5,958 nt of DNA from Candidatus Krumholzibacteriia bacterium. Its GTDB lineage: Bacteria > Krumholzibacteriota > Krumholzibacteriia > LZORAL124-64-63. Below are positions 5,610 through 5,958 of this stretch, one piece after another. The DNA lies in assembly GCA_014859985.1 (NCBI GenBank), contig JACZKN010000042.1, forward strand, positions 1-5,958. The letters run 5' to 3'. A model generated the notes under the pieces. That model saw only the letters and a program-made list of their open reading frames with translations, did no database searches and was not told where the DNA came from. The translations under genes were made by a program, and so were the position numbers. Numbering within the stretch: the stretch's first letter is position 1; every line of letters begins with the position of its first letter.

Positions 5610-5958
5610 TCAGCCCGCGGCGACGGGCGCCGGGGCCGCCGCCCCCAGCACCAGGCCGGCCTGGGTGGCCAGGCCCGTCAGTTCGCTGGCCTGCTCGGCC
5701 ACCACGTCGGCACCGCCGGCGCCGCCGTCCCCATACAGGACGGCCACGATCCCCGCCGGCGTGCGCACCGGCGCCACCGCGAAACCCGTGCAGGCGGCCA
5801 GGGTCAGCAGCGCCTCGCCGGCCATGCCCTGGTAGGCCGGACTGGCGGCCATGGGCACATGGAAGGACCGCTGCTCCAGGACGGCCAGGGCCAGGGCGCC
5901 CGCATCCCGCTCCAGGGGCAGGTCCAGCGCCGCCGCCAGCCGATCGGCGCCGACGCCG
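5610..5958 (-). CDS. Probable GAF-like domain protein, C-terminal end (partial)
   Basis: The frame is open from the right edge to a TGA at 5610, giving 115 visible residues; the start is outside the window. The visible part reads as the second half of a GAF-like sensor fold: a segment ...DLPLERDAGALALAVLEQR, then SFHVPMAASPAYQGMAG, a strand GFAVAPVRTPAGIVAVLYGD, where a hydrophobic strand pair ends in VLYGD, and a final helix AEQASELTGLATQAGLVL. The chain closes with an Ala/Pro-rich tail. GAF-like domains of this pattern bind small ligands or mediate signalling, often at the end of longer proteins in deltaproteobacteria-like genomes; that comparison is from memory. A GTG (5858) and ATG (5852) lie inside the fold and are unlikely starts. 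The ligand and the remaining domains cannot be seen. Confidence 0.55.
   Translation of the reverse strand, partial: GVGADRLAAALDLPLERDAGALALAVLEQRSFHVPMAASPAYQGMAGEALLTLAACTGFAVAPVRTPAGIVAVLYGDGGAGGADVVAEQASELTGLATQAGLVLGAAAPAPVAAG

Overview
This is a very GC-rich bacterial window (roughly 70% G+C by eye, not computed), with codons ending almost always in G or C. Every credible gene lies on the minus strand, so transcription runs from the right edge to the left. The long open frames on the plus strand are antisense shadows of these genes. Taxonomy cannot be fixed from this window. The G+C content, the archaeal/eukaryal-type ProRS, the free-standing CHAD protein and the GAF-like fragment would fit a deltaproteobacterial-grade or candidate-phylum bacterium known from metagenomes. 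A fold-back at the left edge also points to a draft or metagenomic contig end.

In transcription order the window holds: (1) the C-terminal 115 residues of a probable GAF-like domain protein, cut by the right edge (5610-5958); (2) a 148-bp gap with a candidate promoter and a possible Shine-Dalgarno-masking inverted repeat; (3) a CHAD-domain protein of 288 aa (4595-5461); (4) a 122-bp gap with a second candidate promoter; (5) a complete 493-aa prolyl-tRNA synthetase, proS, with class II catalytic motifs and a C-terminal four-cysteine zinc site (2991-4472); (6) a 547-aa ABC-F ATPase that begins with TTG only 4 bp after the proS stop (1343-2986); (7) a 75-bp gap; (8) a 177-aa flavodoxin-fold NAD(P)H-dependent FMN reductase (734-1267); (9) the N-terminal 197 residues of a polytopic membrane protein resembling GT-C glycosyltransferases (112-702), whose frame then runs into a fold-back.

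proS and the ABC-F gene form a tight translation pair: one supplies prolyl-tRNA and the other is predicted to act on the ribosome. The reductase and the membrane protein, 31 bp apart, may form a second unit. No mobile element, CRISPR array, tRNA or rRNA is visible. Most of the window looks like ordinary chromosomal housekeeping content.

The points most worth a second look are the perfect 94-bp inverted repeat at the left edge (probably an assembly or library artefact), the proS/ABC-F coupling, a recurring -10-like motif in all three larger gaps, and the paired element that could mask the CHAD gene's ribosome-binding site.
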